DNA of 64,000 nt from Anastrepha obliqua (taxonomy: Eukaryota; Arthropoda; Insecta; Diptera; Tephritidae). The DNA lies in contig NC_072895.1 in NCBI RefSeq assembly GCF_027943255.1, forward strand, positions 30,106,001 to 30,170,000, written 5' to 3'. Of the stretch, positions 11,366-22,359 are shown in pieces (within the stretch, counting starts at the first letter, position 1; each line of letters starts with the position of its first letter). Below the pieces are notes generated by a model. That model had not been told where the DNA came from and did not search any database. It worked only from the letters and a program-made list of their open reading frames with translations. A program made the translations under genes and the position numbers.

Positions 11366-12350
11366 TTAGCTTTGCGACCTGAAAGATATGTACATAGGTA
11401 CATATGTATATTCCTCGCCCCAGATGGACTGCACTCGTTGGGATATATATGTACATATGAATGTACATGTTATTGTATATATGGAAAGCTTTGATCTTCC
11501 TCCAATTAGTAATTTCATTTTTATTATCTTCAGATGGATGTCATGCCGTTTAAGTTTTATATACTCCTTCCGTGGAAGCTTAGCATCAAGCGTTACGCCA
11601 AGGTATTTCACAGTGTTTGCATGTGGTATTGCGGCGCCTACCAGTATTATTGGATACTGATTCCCTGGTTGTTGTTTGTTGATGAAGTTTACATGAACTG
11701 ACTTGGCATTGTTCAATTTTATGCGCCAAGTCTTCATCCATTCTTTAAAAGCGTTTGTTGAAATTTTCTAATTGTTAGGATGGCAGTGTCGCGGGCGAAA
11801 GTGGCGATCAAGTTATACGGGCGTATCGGCAAGTCTCTGGTATATAAAAGGTATAAGAGCAGACCAAGAATGCACTCAAAAGGCACTCAAGCATTTATTT
11901 ATTCATGGTTAGAGTACTCGTTTCCTTGTTTAACGCGAAAGTAGCTTTCACTCAGATACGACTTTAGGAGGGCGCAAAAATCATTGGGAAGGCAGGTATT
12001 TAGTTTATTATTTAAACAGTCATGCGAAACCTTGTGGAAAGCTTGTGCGACGTCGAAGAATACTGCTGAACACAATTTATTTTGTTCAGAAGAGTTTTCT
12101 ATTTCAGCTGTGATTCTGTGCACCTGATCGATGGTTGAGTACTTAGTGCGAAGCCAAATTGATGCGAAGGTAACACAGTTTTAGAGTCTATTGAGGATGA
12201 GTTTTTTAGATAGCTTACCAATTTGATGCAGCAACTGGATTGGTTGGTATGAAGAAACAAGATATGTAGATCTTTTCCCCTGTTCTGGAATCATTATCAT
12301 TTTGCAGCTTTCCAATTTTGTGCTCTGATGGCGTCAAGTAGTGGTTTGCC
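11366..12350 (-). pseudogene. Jockey-type reverse transcriptase fragment
   Basis: The minus strand carries AVFFDVAQAFHKVSHDCLNNKL and KSYLSESYFRVKQGNEYS (11899-12123), then after a gap NAKSVHVNFINK and HANTVKYLGVTLDAKL (11500-11737). These parallel the element at 1-1287 (LDVSKAFDKVCHAGLLWKIK, YLSERYFRVRYEDEFS, TAKYLGMTLDTKL). The FADD catalytic segment falls in a deletion, and the upstream finger motif near 12200-12330 is badly degraded. The last bases (11366-11470) are TATG/TACATA-type simple sequence. It is dead and probably much older than the copy at 1-1287. Confidence 0.74.
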
Positions 12351-12362
12351 TTTGGTGCTTTG

Positions 12363-13038
12363 TTAAGGGGTTATATACAGTTGGAGTTTTCAAAAAATCG
12401 TTTTTTCCTATTTTATTTCCTTAATGTACATGTATTTAAGAATACACACAAAGAATTTAATATCGTGCTGGTGAAAATTTTCGAAGTTACACGCAAATTT
12501 GAAAAGGCATTTCAAAGTGGTTGAAAGTACAAGGCCAGAGCGGCAATGCGTTTATCTCAAACTGGTGTTTTCAAAGTCGGTGACTAACATTACTCGATTA
12601 GTCTCAAATTTTAACACGAGCTTCTTAAATATATTTTAAATTTATTTAAATATAATATATAATTAGTAGAAGATTTTTTCTCACCGATAAATATAAATAA
12701 AACCGTCATTTTGTCAAAAAAAATTATTTTGCTTATTCCTTTGATTAATTACTAGATTGAACATTACTTTAACGAAATCTGTTTAGTTTTTTGATTTCAG
12801 AGGATCCAGTTAAGAGATATAGTGGTCACACCAAACGTATTTTTTGAGAGGAGCTCCCGGAGATCAGATGTAGCTCCTTTCCAAATAAATTTTTTTACTG
12901 ATACTAAGTCTTAAAATACAGTTAAAGGATACCATAATATGTGTGAAAATTTTTAGATCAATAAATTGAAAAGTTTTCTCAGAAAATATTCTAGAAAATT
13001 CTCTTTTTTCGTCCTTCTAACTGTATATAACCCCTTAA
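12363..13038. mobile_element. TTAA-flanked MITE (family 1, copy 1)
   Basis: Both ends are TTAA followed by an inverted terminal repeat. The left end (12363) reads TTAA-GGGGTTATATACAGTTGGA. The right end, reverse complemented from 13038, reads TTAA-GGGGTTATATACAGTTAGA, one mismatch in 19. Length is about 676 bp, AT-rich with no ORF, so it must be moved by a transposase supplied elsewhere. TTAA target duplication is used by piggyBac and Kolobok-type elements; which one applies here is unknown. A second copy in opposite orientation lies at 58282-58998. Confidence 0.85.
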
Positions 13039-13084
13039 TCTTTAACCACACATCACATTCTTCTTCTTCTTCTTAATTGGCACT

Positions 13085-14090
13085 ATAACCGCTTACGCGA
13101 TTTTGGCCGAGTTTAACAAAGCGCGCCAGTCGTTTCTTTCTCGTGCTAACCGGCGCCAGTTGGACACACCAAGTGAAGCAAAGTCCTTCTCCACCTGATC
13201 TTTCCAACGCAGAGGAGGCCTTCCTCTTCCTCTGCTACCACCTGCTGGTACCGCATCGAATACTTTCAAAGCCGGAGCGTTTGTATCCATTCGGACGACA
13301 TGACCCAGCCAATGAAGCCGCTGGATCTTTATTCGCTGCGCTATGTCTATGTCGTCGTAAAGCTCATACAGCTCATCGTTCCATCGTCTGCGATATTCGC
13401 CGTTGCCAACGTGCAAAGGTCCAAAAATCTTACGCAGAATCTTTCTCTCGAACACTCCAAGCGTCGCTTCATCGGATGTTGTCATCGTCCACGCTTCTGC
13501 GCCATACGTTAGGACGGGCATGATGAAAGTCTTGTAGAGTGTTAGTTTTCTTCGTCAAGAGAGGACTTTACTACTCAATTGCCTACTTAGTCCAAAGTAG
13601 CACTTGTTGGCAAGAGAGATTCTACGTAGGATTTCAAGGCTGACACTGTTATCGGTGTTAATGCTGGTTCCTAAATAGACGAAGTCTTTTACAACCTCGA
13701 AATTATAACTGTCTACAGTGACGTGGGTGCCGATACGCGAGTGCGCCGACTGTTTGTTTGAAGACAGGAGGTACTTCGTTTTGTCCTCGTTCACCACCAG
13801 ACCCATTCGCTTTGCCTCTTTATCCAGTTTGGAGAAGGCAGAACTAACAGCGCGGTTGTTAAGGCCGATGATGTCAATATCATCGGCATACGCCAGCAAT
13901 TGTACGCTCTTATAAAAAATTGTGCCTGAGCGATTAAGTTCTGCGGCTCGTACGATGCTCTCCAACATCAGGTTAAAGAAGTCACACGACAGCGAGTCAC
14001 CCTATCTGAAACCTCGTTTGATATCGAACGGCTCGGAGAGGTCCTTCCCAATTCTGACGGCGCTGCTGGTCACATTATTTGATTATAACC
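13085..14090 (-). pseudogene. RTE-like non-LTR element, RT to C-terminus (copy 2)
   Basis: The minus strand carries IGKDLSEPFDIKRGFR and SCDFFNLMLESIVRAAE, then the catalytic QLLAYADDIDIIGLNNR (about 13885), GLVVNEDKTKYLLSS, VVKDFVYLGTSI and ISLANKCYFGLSRQ. After a frameshift near 13540-13555 follows PVLTYGAEAWTMTTSDEATL, and then the tail WLGHVVRMDTNAPALK and GRGRPPLRWKDQ, with a stop near 13093. YADD is intact. One stop before the palm block and the frameshift break it. A YADDIDIIG palm with this C-terminal tail is what I associate with RTE-type elements in insects. It is the longest of several related copies (1885, 37890, 39086, 44250). Confidence 0.82.
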
Positions 14091-14099
14091 TCCTCCTGC

Positions 14100-14370
14100 T
14101 TACTTTATGAATCTACTTCCAAGCATTTTAAGGTAGTTAGCGTATTCTGTTAGTTTGCCCTTGTGCTTCGGAGGGTAGTAAGCAGCTGCTATGATCAGCG
14201 GGCCGAACGTGCGATTTACTTGAAACTTCATTGCTTGATGTCCTCTGGTCCATTTGATAGTCCTCCATTTCGTTAAACCTAATATTTCGTCTCAGTATAA
14301 TAGATCTTCCGCCGTGTGCTCTGTTGTCAGAGAGATTGGTATTTATTATTTTGTACCCGAGAATATTAAC
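14100..14370 (-). pseudogene. Non-LTR element endonuclease-domain fragment
   Basis: Minus-strand reading gives NILGYKIINTNLSDNRAHGG, RSIILRRNIRF, then in another frame AMKFQVNRTFGPLIIAAAYY and PPKHKGKLTEYANYLKML. This is the central part of an AP-type endonuclease domain of a jockey/I/LOA-type element (GYxxYxxDRxxxxGGxAIxI, then VxxxxAYxPP). One frameshift is visible. It directly abuts the RTE-like fragment, and the junction near 14085-14100 suggests one element landed in the other. Confidence 0.62.
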
Positions 14371-14379
14371 GTTAGACAG

Positions 14380-15540
14380 ATTCCGTTACGTCATTGCACC
14401 TGAGTTGCCGTTCGCAATTCATTACCGACAACTAAGCGCGAAAAGTTTAGTTTTTACCTGCCGCAAAACCTTTTAAAACATGCGCTGGGTATAGAAATGC
14501 CATAATACCCAAAATCTAGAATTTCTTCTTGTTAAAAATAATTTTAACAAAAAGCAGCATTACATTACAACAAAACCCTCAAAAGAACTATAAACCGTTG
14601 AAATATTTTATTATTTAATTTTTTTGTTTTTCTTCTTTATGAATCTGAAATTCTTGAAAAGAATCGCAAGTGCCGCATTATGTGGTTAGTCATGCGAGAC
14701 GGTGCGCTACAACTATTTGCAAAGGTGGCATTGAATGCATGGCGCGGTGAGCACCGTGCAACAGAAGCAAATAAACCAACAACAATAAAACAAATAATAG
14801 ATTACGCCACCCGTTGGACAAATGGAATAAATTTTAAAGGCGGAAAAATTGACACGCTAACTAACTGCTGGATTAAAATATTGGTAGCAATTAGTTCTCT
14901 AATATGTTATGTATATATATAGATATATATTATATATATATACATATATCTGTGTAGCCTCAATATACTTGTTAACAAGATATGCTTGCACTTATCTCTC
15001 TCCTTAACACAAAGCACCTTCTAATGAGAGCAAGCAATTACAATAATTCAAGGCATTCAGATATGAGCTTACTTATGTATGTATGTATGCACATATATGT
15101 GTAAGTGTATGTACCAAGCGGTATGTGTCATCACACCATTCAACACTTCAAGGATATGACCTCCAAAAATTAATTTTATTTCTTCCATTGTAGAAAAATT
15201 GCAATTGAATTTAAATTTTTGTGTAATTAATCAGCAGCAAAAAATAAAAATAAAAGATACAAATACAAAAACATTCAGCGAGTATTCGGATATAATAAAA
15301 CTTGTGAAGTTTAGCAAGGCAATGAAGTAGCACGAAAATCTGAAGAAATGTCCTGTGAAAATTTTTATTTATTGTACTTATTTATTAATTTTTTTTTTCA
15401 TTGCAAATTCAGTTTAAAAGACATGACAGTAGCTGCATTATGACTCCTAAAAATATAAATATCGACCAAGAATATAGAATTTAAACCCTTGGATATTTGA
15501 TTTCTTCTTCAAATTGTCGCCCCGTCTTTATGTTGACTGA
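14380..15540. other. AT-rich intergenic stretch with simple repeats
   Basis: No recognisable gene. It contains a (TA)n tract at about 14907-14955, TATG-type repeats at 15073-15115 and several poly-T and poly-A runs. Confidence 0.5.
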
Positions 15541-16780
15541 CGCTATATATTTTTAACCTTTCCGACCGGTAGTTTACTTTTCTAACACACTTTTCAAGTC
15601 CCTCGCCTCATTTGAAATGGTGTCTTTTGGGTGTTCCTTTAAAAGCGGGTAAAACGGAAACTAAAAACGATTTTTTTTTTTGAGTATTTTTATTTTGTGA
15701 TCTATTGTTAAAAAACAAAATTTTTTTTTTACATTCGAGGTTCATTCAAAAAATGGTCTTCACTTGGATAATAAAAACAGATATTGCCGGTTCTATTGAA
15801 CCGATTTTGATGGAATAAAATTTAAATGACGCAGAATTGATGTCTTTATCGTGTGAACTACAATCATTGGGAAAATAAATTTTAGTATTTTTTTCGGACC
15901 TTGAAAGTCACATAAAAGGGTGACGGTTTTTCATTTTTGAACGTCCGCGATTTTGTCAAATTGTATTTTTTTTTTAAGATCGTAGTTCACAAGATGACGG
16001 AATTCAGCATGACGTGTCGCCAGCGAAATACCTTTTTTTGGGCCTTCAGGTAGTAGTCTAGCCAAATACTCATTTTTTATAGATATTTTTTAGGAATTTT
16101 TTTTTTAAGAAACTAAAAAACGATCATTTCGATTTTATAGTATGTTATTATTGACATCAAATAGTATACAAAAACTTTTTTTGGCATATTTTTTTGTAGT
16201 AGTGTGCCATCAAAGTAAGCGTCTTAAGCGGCTTGTCAACAGGATTTTGGCTCTTCACTTTCGTTTCTTTTCAGCCCTAACTTTCCATACTACAGTCTGA
16301 TTTCCACCCGAAAAACATGACTTTTTTCAAAAGTCCGCTATTTTGATATTTTAAAAAAAAAATTTCCCATTGTAGCACCTGCTAAAATGGCAAGCCTACA
16401 GAATAATAATCAGTTTAACTTTTTCGTTTCAGATGTCCTGAATGGCTATGCCTGTTGACAATCCACCTATCCTGTTTTTAAGACGCATACTACCAATGTC
16501 ATCGACTGCCAAAGGGCGCCGTTATTAGAAAAACTTAAGTTGATACAATTTTCAAAACCATCAGCAAGGACAATATTTTGTATCAACCACACAGCTTAAA
16601 ACTTGTCCTAATTATTGGCAGTCAAGCCGTAAACAAAACCTCAATGCCAGTTTTAACTAGGCCGATTTCAGTCGAAGCTGAACTTAACACTTTAACACCA
16701 TAAACAACAAATGATTTTTAAAAAATTCTGTAATTTTTTCACTGACTTTAGTCACTCGGTGAATAGGATCAAAAGGGATC
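15540..16780. other. Non-coding AT-rich stretch with imperfect inverted repeat
   Basis: Long T-runs and no coding motif. A partly palindromic pair, TCGTGTGAACTACAATC near 15850 and GATCGTAGTTCACAAGATGA near 15978, suggests an old foldback or MITE, but no clear terminal repeats were found. Confidence 0.4.
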
Positions 16781-16784
16781 TGAA

Positions 16785-17392
16785 TCAAAACGGCTGATGC
16801 CTCAAAATTCAGTGATCAAGTGGGAGGTGGCGTGCACTCAGAAACTATAGAAGCCAATATATCCTTTCGCTTGCCAGCCCATTGTAGCGTATTCCACGCC
16901 GAAATCTTGGCAATCTTAGAAAGATTTTTAACGCTGAATAAATAGAGAAAATCTTGATTTGCCGGTAGTCAGGCAGCTCAGAAATCACTCCTACCATGTA
17001 AACACTCGTCTAGAATAGTAAAGAGTCTCACAAATTATTACGAATATTTGTACAGTATTTTTCTATTAATCTACTCCGGGTACCAGGACATAGAACCGAT
17101 GACTACTGTAGCAGCTGGGAGGATATAGAAGAGGAAGAGACAGTCGAACACCTTCTATGTGGGTGCATGGCTCTGTGTAGAAGACGGGTAAGATTGCTCG
17201 GTCTCGCTTTTCTGAATGACATTGCAAATCTCAAACTAGCTGGTATATCCAGCTTATTAAAGGCCAAACAATGGTTTAGAGAGGACAAAGTAGAGTAAAG
17301 ATATGATACTTCCGGTGGTATCGCAAGTGGTCTCTATCTGGGCAAGGTATATCGAAGATCATCCCTCTCAGCTAACCTAACCTAAGCACCCT
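16785..17392 (+). pseudogene. I/LOA-group RNase H fragment with CCHC tail and 3' end
   Basis: The plus strand gives DASKFSDQVGGGVHSETI, ISFRLPAHCSVFHAEILAIL (RNase H), a remnant of the VPGHR block near 17080, then EEEETVEHLLCGCMALCRRR and a stop near 17297. The 3' end carries a pyrimidine-rich stretch and finishes in GCTAACCTAACCTAAGC at about 17377-17393, like other members. An internal deletion fuses the RNase H to the cysteine/histidine tail. It is 5'-truncated and dead. Confidence 0.72.
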
Positions 17393-17640
17393 TTTATTGC
17401 GTGTTTGGCCGAGCTCCAGCTTCTATTTGTGGTATCTGTCGTGATGTTTTTCAACAGATGGAGTGATCTAACATACAGTCTTATGCCACCAAAGTGTAGA
17501 TAACTTTTTTATGAGTAACTTTTTATGGCAGAAATGCCTGCCGAGGGCGACCGCTTTTAGCAAAACAAACTTTTCCTATCATTTAGGCACTACCCGAACA
17601 CTACCATGCGACTACGGCAGCCGCGTTTTATGTTACGCTC
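17393..17640 (-). repeat. tRNA-derived SINE-like repeat (copy 1)
   Basis: It matches the reverse complement of the better-preserved copy at 56648-56960. Shared blocks include GTTTGGCCGAGCTCC, CTATTTGTGG, TTTTATGGCAGAAATGCC, a GCCGAGGGCGACCGC-like block and CTACGGCAGCCGC. The promoter end is the right end, so the repeat is on the minus strand. It directly follows the 3' end of the RNase H element. Confidence 0.72.
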
Positions 17641-17724
17641 TGTTCTTTTTCGGCTGAAGCCGAACCGACACCGAACTGAAAGTTTGTAGCCGAAAATGGG
17701 TGAAACCGATGTTTCGTCGCTCTT

Positions 17725-17915
17725 CCGTTTTAACTACCTCGATGTGTTTTTAGTGTCGGAGATTTGTTCAACAGATTTGTGCGAACAAAGAATCTTAAAC
17801 AAAATTTAGAGCAGTGGAGCGAGTGTAAGCATTCCAGCTCCTCTGGGACCTCTGTATTAATATCTCGATGATAGATCGAACTATATACTATATACGGGTT
17901 CACTATGGCCAATGA
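17725..17915 (-). pseudogene. Possible jockey-type C-terminal fragment
   Basis: A minus-strand segment reads NPYIVYSSIYHRDINTEVPE. It loosely resembles the (P)WYIRxxxIHRDLxIxTVxEE block near the C-terminus of jockey-type elements, and an LLNKS segment lies where LLNxS is often seen. The match is weak and based on memory only. Confidence 0.28.
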
Positions 17916-17919
17916 TATG

Positions 17920-18470
17920 CTGTGGTTTTCAAAAGCGAATATGCGACTCTTCGTAGGAATACAAAAAAGGTGCTGGATTAATCATAATATCTTTAAAAAT
18001 CGCAGAAGTGGGGAGCAGGTAGAGCCTATGCAAATTGACAAAACTGGTCTTTTTCTTGTAGAAAAAAATATCTAATAAACCTCAAGCATTTGGCGTGCTG
18101 AAGGTCAATATATGCGAGAATATCGAAGCCACAGCCCAGAAATGCTACAGAATGCTATGAAAAATACGGAAAAAGAGCTTAAATGACCGTGACAGAAAAT
18201 GTGACGATATTGTTTACGATTATTGATTCCCAATTGACCACCAACCATTGACTGATTTCTAGTTTCCAACGTAATGCCTTCAAGAAATATAAACCCAACT
18301 CTATTCTACACAGTAGGTACGTTTTCCTTAGAAAAGCGCGCAAAAAATGTGTGTAAAAAAATTCATATAGTAAATTTGAGGATATGTTCCACAACTTGAA
18401 AAAATCGCGTAAGAAGAAAAAACTCTATATATTTATTTAATTTTATTACAACAAAAATTAAAATTAGTGT
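17920..18470. other. No recognisable gene
   Basis: AT-rich sequence without recognised motifs. It may include flanking parts of the pogo-like element to the right. Confidence 0.35.
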
Positions 18471-18479
18471 ACAGAGTTG

Positions 18480-20000
18480 ATTCAAATGACAGTTGATTCA
18501 AATGAAGAATTTCGTTCGTTATTAACGACCTCTGCTGGTTTTTATGTTGTTATAAAGTCTGTTATCAACGGTTGTTTTTTTTTTTTTTTTGATTTCTCAA
18601 GTTTCTTATATAATTCTTGATATCCAGCTACACAAAACTTAAGATTATGTTGAAATTTTAATGCACTCTCCTTGTCAGGATCATGAGTAAGAAAATGTTG
18701 TTCCATACTTGAGCAAATTTTAAGACCTCGCGAACAAAATCAGCCGTTAATAGCTGAACTTCACCGTCGTTTTCATCATTATCGCCTTCTTTATTATCAC
18801 AAACTGTACTCATCCAAAGGGATTTCTCGCATTAATGTCAGCCGTTTGTATGTTGTTCAAACCTTCGCCAACAATTGTATTCGATAGATTTATAATTTCA
18901 CTCGGCTGATTTTTCCACTATGAAACTTCGACTTTTGACGCATGATGGCACAATTTTTTTCCAACAAGCATTCAAGGTCGATTGGAGCCACTGTTTGAAA
19001 AAGAAGCATTTTTAGTACAATCCATAATCGTAAACTTTCTCCATGCTTCCATAACATTCCAATTTCTTTCTTCTACTGAATCTAAAATATATTTGCTTGA
19101 TGTAGTACCTTTTAAATGCTGCCATAATACCCTGATCGAGGGGCTGAATAAGCGAGGTGCTGTTAGGCGGCCAAAACAGGAATTGAATATTTGAATGACC
19201 CAGCTCTGGGTGGCTGGACGCATTATCAACGAGCAAAAGTATTTTGAACTCCAAACTTTTTTCTTCCATATATTCGTGGTCTTCAGGAATAAAACAGTTG
19301 TTGAACCAATTTATAAACAGATCAGACGTCTTCCATGCCTTTTTAACCGCCATCAAATGAACTAGAAGGTGTTTAATGTTTTTACCTCTTAAAGCTCATG
19401 GCATAAGGGATCTGTTGATTAAGAGAGGTTTTAACATTTTATCATCAGATGCGTTACTGCAATACAAAAACGTCACTGAATCTTTGGCTGCTTGAAAACC
19501 ACCAGCCGATTTTTCCGATTTTGCTATGTACGTTCTTTTAGACATTTTCCACCAGAACAATCCCGTTTCGTCGGCATTAAATATTTGATCTGGAGTATAA
19601 ACGCCCTGTTAAATTGTTTTTCCTAGTTTATCCGGAAAACTTTTTGTAGCAACTTCGTCTGCTGATGCTACTTCTCCTTTTATTTTTACACTGTGAAAAG
19701 CGTGTCTTTTTAGAAAACCTATCAGACATCCCTCATTGCATTAAATACCAGTTTCTTCGTTGCCTGAAAACTTGTTGATGGTTCAAGTTTCTGAAGTTGG
19801 TTGTATATTTGAAGTGCTTTCTCTTTTATAATTTTCCCATCAATAGGTATTTTTTTTGCAAATCTTCCATTTAAAACTGTATGTTTTGCCGTTTTCTCCA
19901 AGATAGGATTTCGACAATAAGAAGATGTTTTAGAACTAAGTTCCGATCCAGAAATTACTAATTGTCGAAAGAAATTCTAATTTTTTCTAATTGTTCTAAC
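18480..20000 (-). pseudogene. pogo/Tigger-type (jerky-like DDE) transposase
   Basis: Minus-strand segments run in order. First is an N-terminal helix-turn-helix-like region (ILEKTAKHTVLNGRFAKK, KEKALQIYNQL) near 19750-19930. The first acidic block is FNADETGLFWWKM near 19570, with a conserved SVTFLYCSNASDDKMLKPLL stretch after it. The second block is LLLVDNASSHPEL near 19220, and the third PPNSTSLIQPLDQGIMAAFK near 19130. The C-terminus ends QPLITDFITT near 18545. This D...DN...D order and the TSLIQPLDQG signature identify the pogo/Tigger family, whose domesticated relatives include jerky. In-frame stops (before the first Asp block and after LLINRSLMP) and frameshifts near 19010 show it is inactive, though the catalytic residues survive. 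Confidence 0.82.
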
Positions 20001-20009
20001 AGTCACGCT

Positions 20010-20885
20010 TAAACCAAAAGCTATTCCAAAAATCGGACCTCTTTTCAGACAGTCTAAGATTTTTATTTTGGTTCCTAACGAAATTGTTTATCTCTTCACA
20101 ATATTTTGTTGTTATTTAGGCATTTGGTTGAGTGTATTTCTAATAAAAAAATGTGCTCAAAAAAATCATTGTAAACCTGATTAGTACAACTCGACTAAGC
20201 ATCTTTGAAGAAACCAAAATAAAATAAAAATATGGTTATTAACATTTTTATTCCACTCCAAGGTAAAGTACAACATGAATTCTTCCCTACCTACCGATAT
20301 GGCGACTCATACATAAAATCATACAATATTTTATGAAACAATTTATTAATCACAAAAACGAACCGCAACAAAAAATGCCGCTTTCATTACAAATATTTGC
20401 CAAGTGAAATTTTGACCGCTAAACATCAGAACGCAGGAAATTGCGGCAAAAAATTCACACTTCACTTCAGTGTTTACACTTTACTTCAGCGTATGATATC
20501 TTGATTTTTTCCACACAAAGAAAAAGGCAAAAACAGACTCTCTTCGCTACAGACACCACTGACGTGGATTGTGAATCACAATCCGTTTTTGTTTTGCTAA
20601 GAATTAAGAACAAAAATTACATTTCAACTTGCGAAGAAATTATTTTGCATATATTTCGCTTTTTATTAAGCCACAGCAAACTGTCAGCAAATTTCAGTGG
20701 GTGAATATGAGGTTGAAAAAAAAATTCAATCGCATTGTTGTTGGAAAGTTTATTAAAATAAAAAGATTAATTATGTGGTATTTCCCATTTGAGAGCGGTT
20801 TCGATGGTAGATTACATATAAATCATAAGGGGACACGGCTAAAAATCGGAAGTTTTCAGAGGAAGCTACATAGCCATACTTACAG
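20010..20885. other. No recognisable gene
   Basis: AT-rich. It may contain the 5' flank of the pogo-like element. Inverted terminal repeats of that element could not be located by eye. Confidence 0.35.
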
Positions 20886-20888
20886 CAA

Positions 20889-21611
20889 TTAAGGGGGGAG
20901 CCTGCTTTAGAGGCTTCAAAAAATCGATTTTTTCGTGGATTTTTTTGGGAAGGAAAGAAATATTCGATTGAAGCGAAACTTTCAGGTTTTATTACTATAT
21001 ATTTCAACAGTCTTCTCAAATTTTTTCATTAAAATATATGTCATATTATGTCTGGTACAAGCATTTTGCCGAGGGGCCTCGAGTGTGCATGTGTCGTGCG
21101 GCGGGAAAGATGCAGGTTGCAATTTTCATCTGAAACCAAAAACCCAAAAAAATTTTTATTTTAGTTAAATCAAGAAAATTAAACAAAAAGTGGGAAATTA
21201 AACAATTTTTCGCTAATAAAAAAAAAAATTCATTTTTTTGGAAAAACAAATTAATTTTAGATTGTTTAAAAAGTGGGTAACTTTGTTAAAGTCTTTTAGG
21301 TTCAACTAGAAGAGCATTTAATTGCGAATATAATCAATGTTATCTCGTTTCAATAGGACGTTTTACTTTTCCCCTATCTTTCCCGCCAATTAGTAAAAAT
21401 CGTAAAAATAAAAAACCGAGAAATCGCACTTCGAGGGATCCGGCCGCTATACCTGCTCGACGCTTGCTCACAATTTCTTCTGTAACTCCGAAAATATTTT
21501 GAATTGGCTTCTGAAATTTTGAGGACACATTCTTGGATAGTTTGGAAAGACATTTATGCTAAAACAAATAATTCGATTTTTTGAAGCCTCTAAAGCAGGC
21601 TCCCGCCTTAA
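20889..21611. mobile_element. TTAA-flanked MITE (family 2)
   Basis: TTAA at 20889-20892 and 21608-21611 brackets 37-bp inverted repeats with two mismatches. The left end begins GGGGGGAGCCTGCTTTAGAG; the right end, reverse complemented, begins GGCGGGAGCCTGCTTTAGAG. Both continue GCTTCAAAAAATCGA. The interior (about 640 bp) has no coding motif. The TTAA junction suggests mobilisation by a piggyBac- or Kolobok-type transposase, which is inference. Confidence 0.87.
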
Positions 21612-21829
21612 GAGTACAAATAGACTGCAAAGCTTGAGAAAGGGCAGGTGTATCCAGCGCTTAAACTCGCTATCCAAAACAGCTGCAGTGCTTCTACAAC
21701 TAACCTATGCAAAACAGATAAATGTAGATGAACTAAAGCGCTCTTCATGAAATGCATAAAATTTCTTTTGCAACGACAAGTGGCGAGGTATCAATACGTA
21801 TATGTTACAAGGTTGCTCAATAAGTTTTG

Positions 21830-22358
21830 CGGTTCGATAAGAAAAAAACAATTTTATGGTTTGAAATGCGCTTTATTATTTAGTATAGTCTCTCTGAACA
21901 TCGATACACTTGTTCCAACGAGATTACAATTTATGAATTCCATCCATGAAGTGAGAAACTGTAAGGGCTGCAAAATCCGCTTCCACAGCTGTTGTGACCT
22001 CATCATTTGATGAAAAACGTTTTCCACGCATGCATTTTTTTAGGTCTGGAAACAGATGAAAGTTGGTAGGGGCCAAATCTGGTGAATACGGTGGATGCTC
22101 CAACAATGCGAACTTTAATTCAAGGATTTTAGCTATTGTCAAAAGAGTCTTGTGAAACAGTGCATTGTCCTAATGAAAAAGATTGTTTTCTTTTGTAAAG
22201 TGGATATTTTTTCACGAACTTTTTCCTTCAGCTGGTCTAAAACGTTACAATAATATTCAGAATTTGTTTTTTTTACCAATTTCCAAGTACTTCACATACA
22301 AAACTCCTTTCGCAGCCCAAAGAACTGATCCTAACACCTTCTTGGCCAATCTCTGAAT
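21830..22358 (-). pseudogene. mariner transposase C-terminal piece
   Basis: Begins AKKVLGSVLWAAKGVLYVKY and continues LEIGKK, an HQDNALFHKT-like block in a shifted frame (second Asp), then AKILELKFALLEHPPYSPDL and APTNFHLFPDLKK. There are 34 residues between the second Asp and the third catalytic position, as in DD34D mariners, but the third Asp is Asn (APTNF instead of APSDY). That change alone would inactivate the enzyme. The end RGKRFSSNDEV...GIHKL is typical of mariners. Confidence 0.76.
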
Positions 22359-22359
22359 A

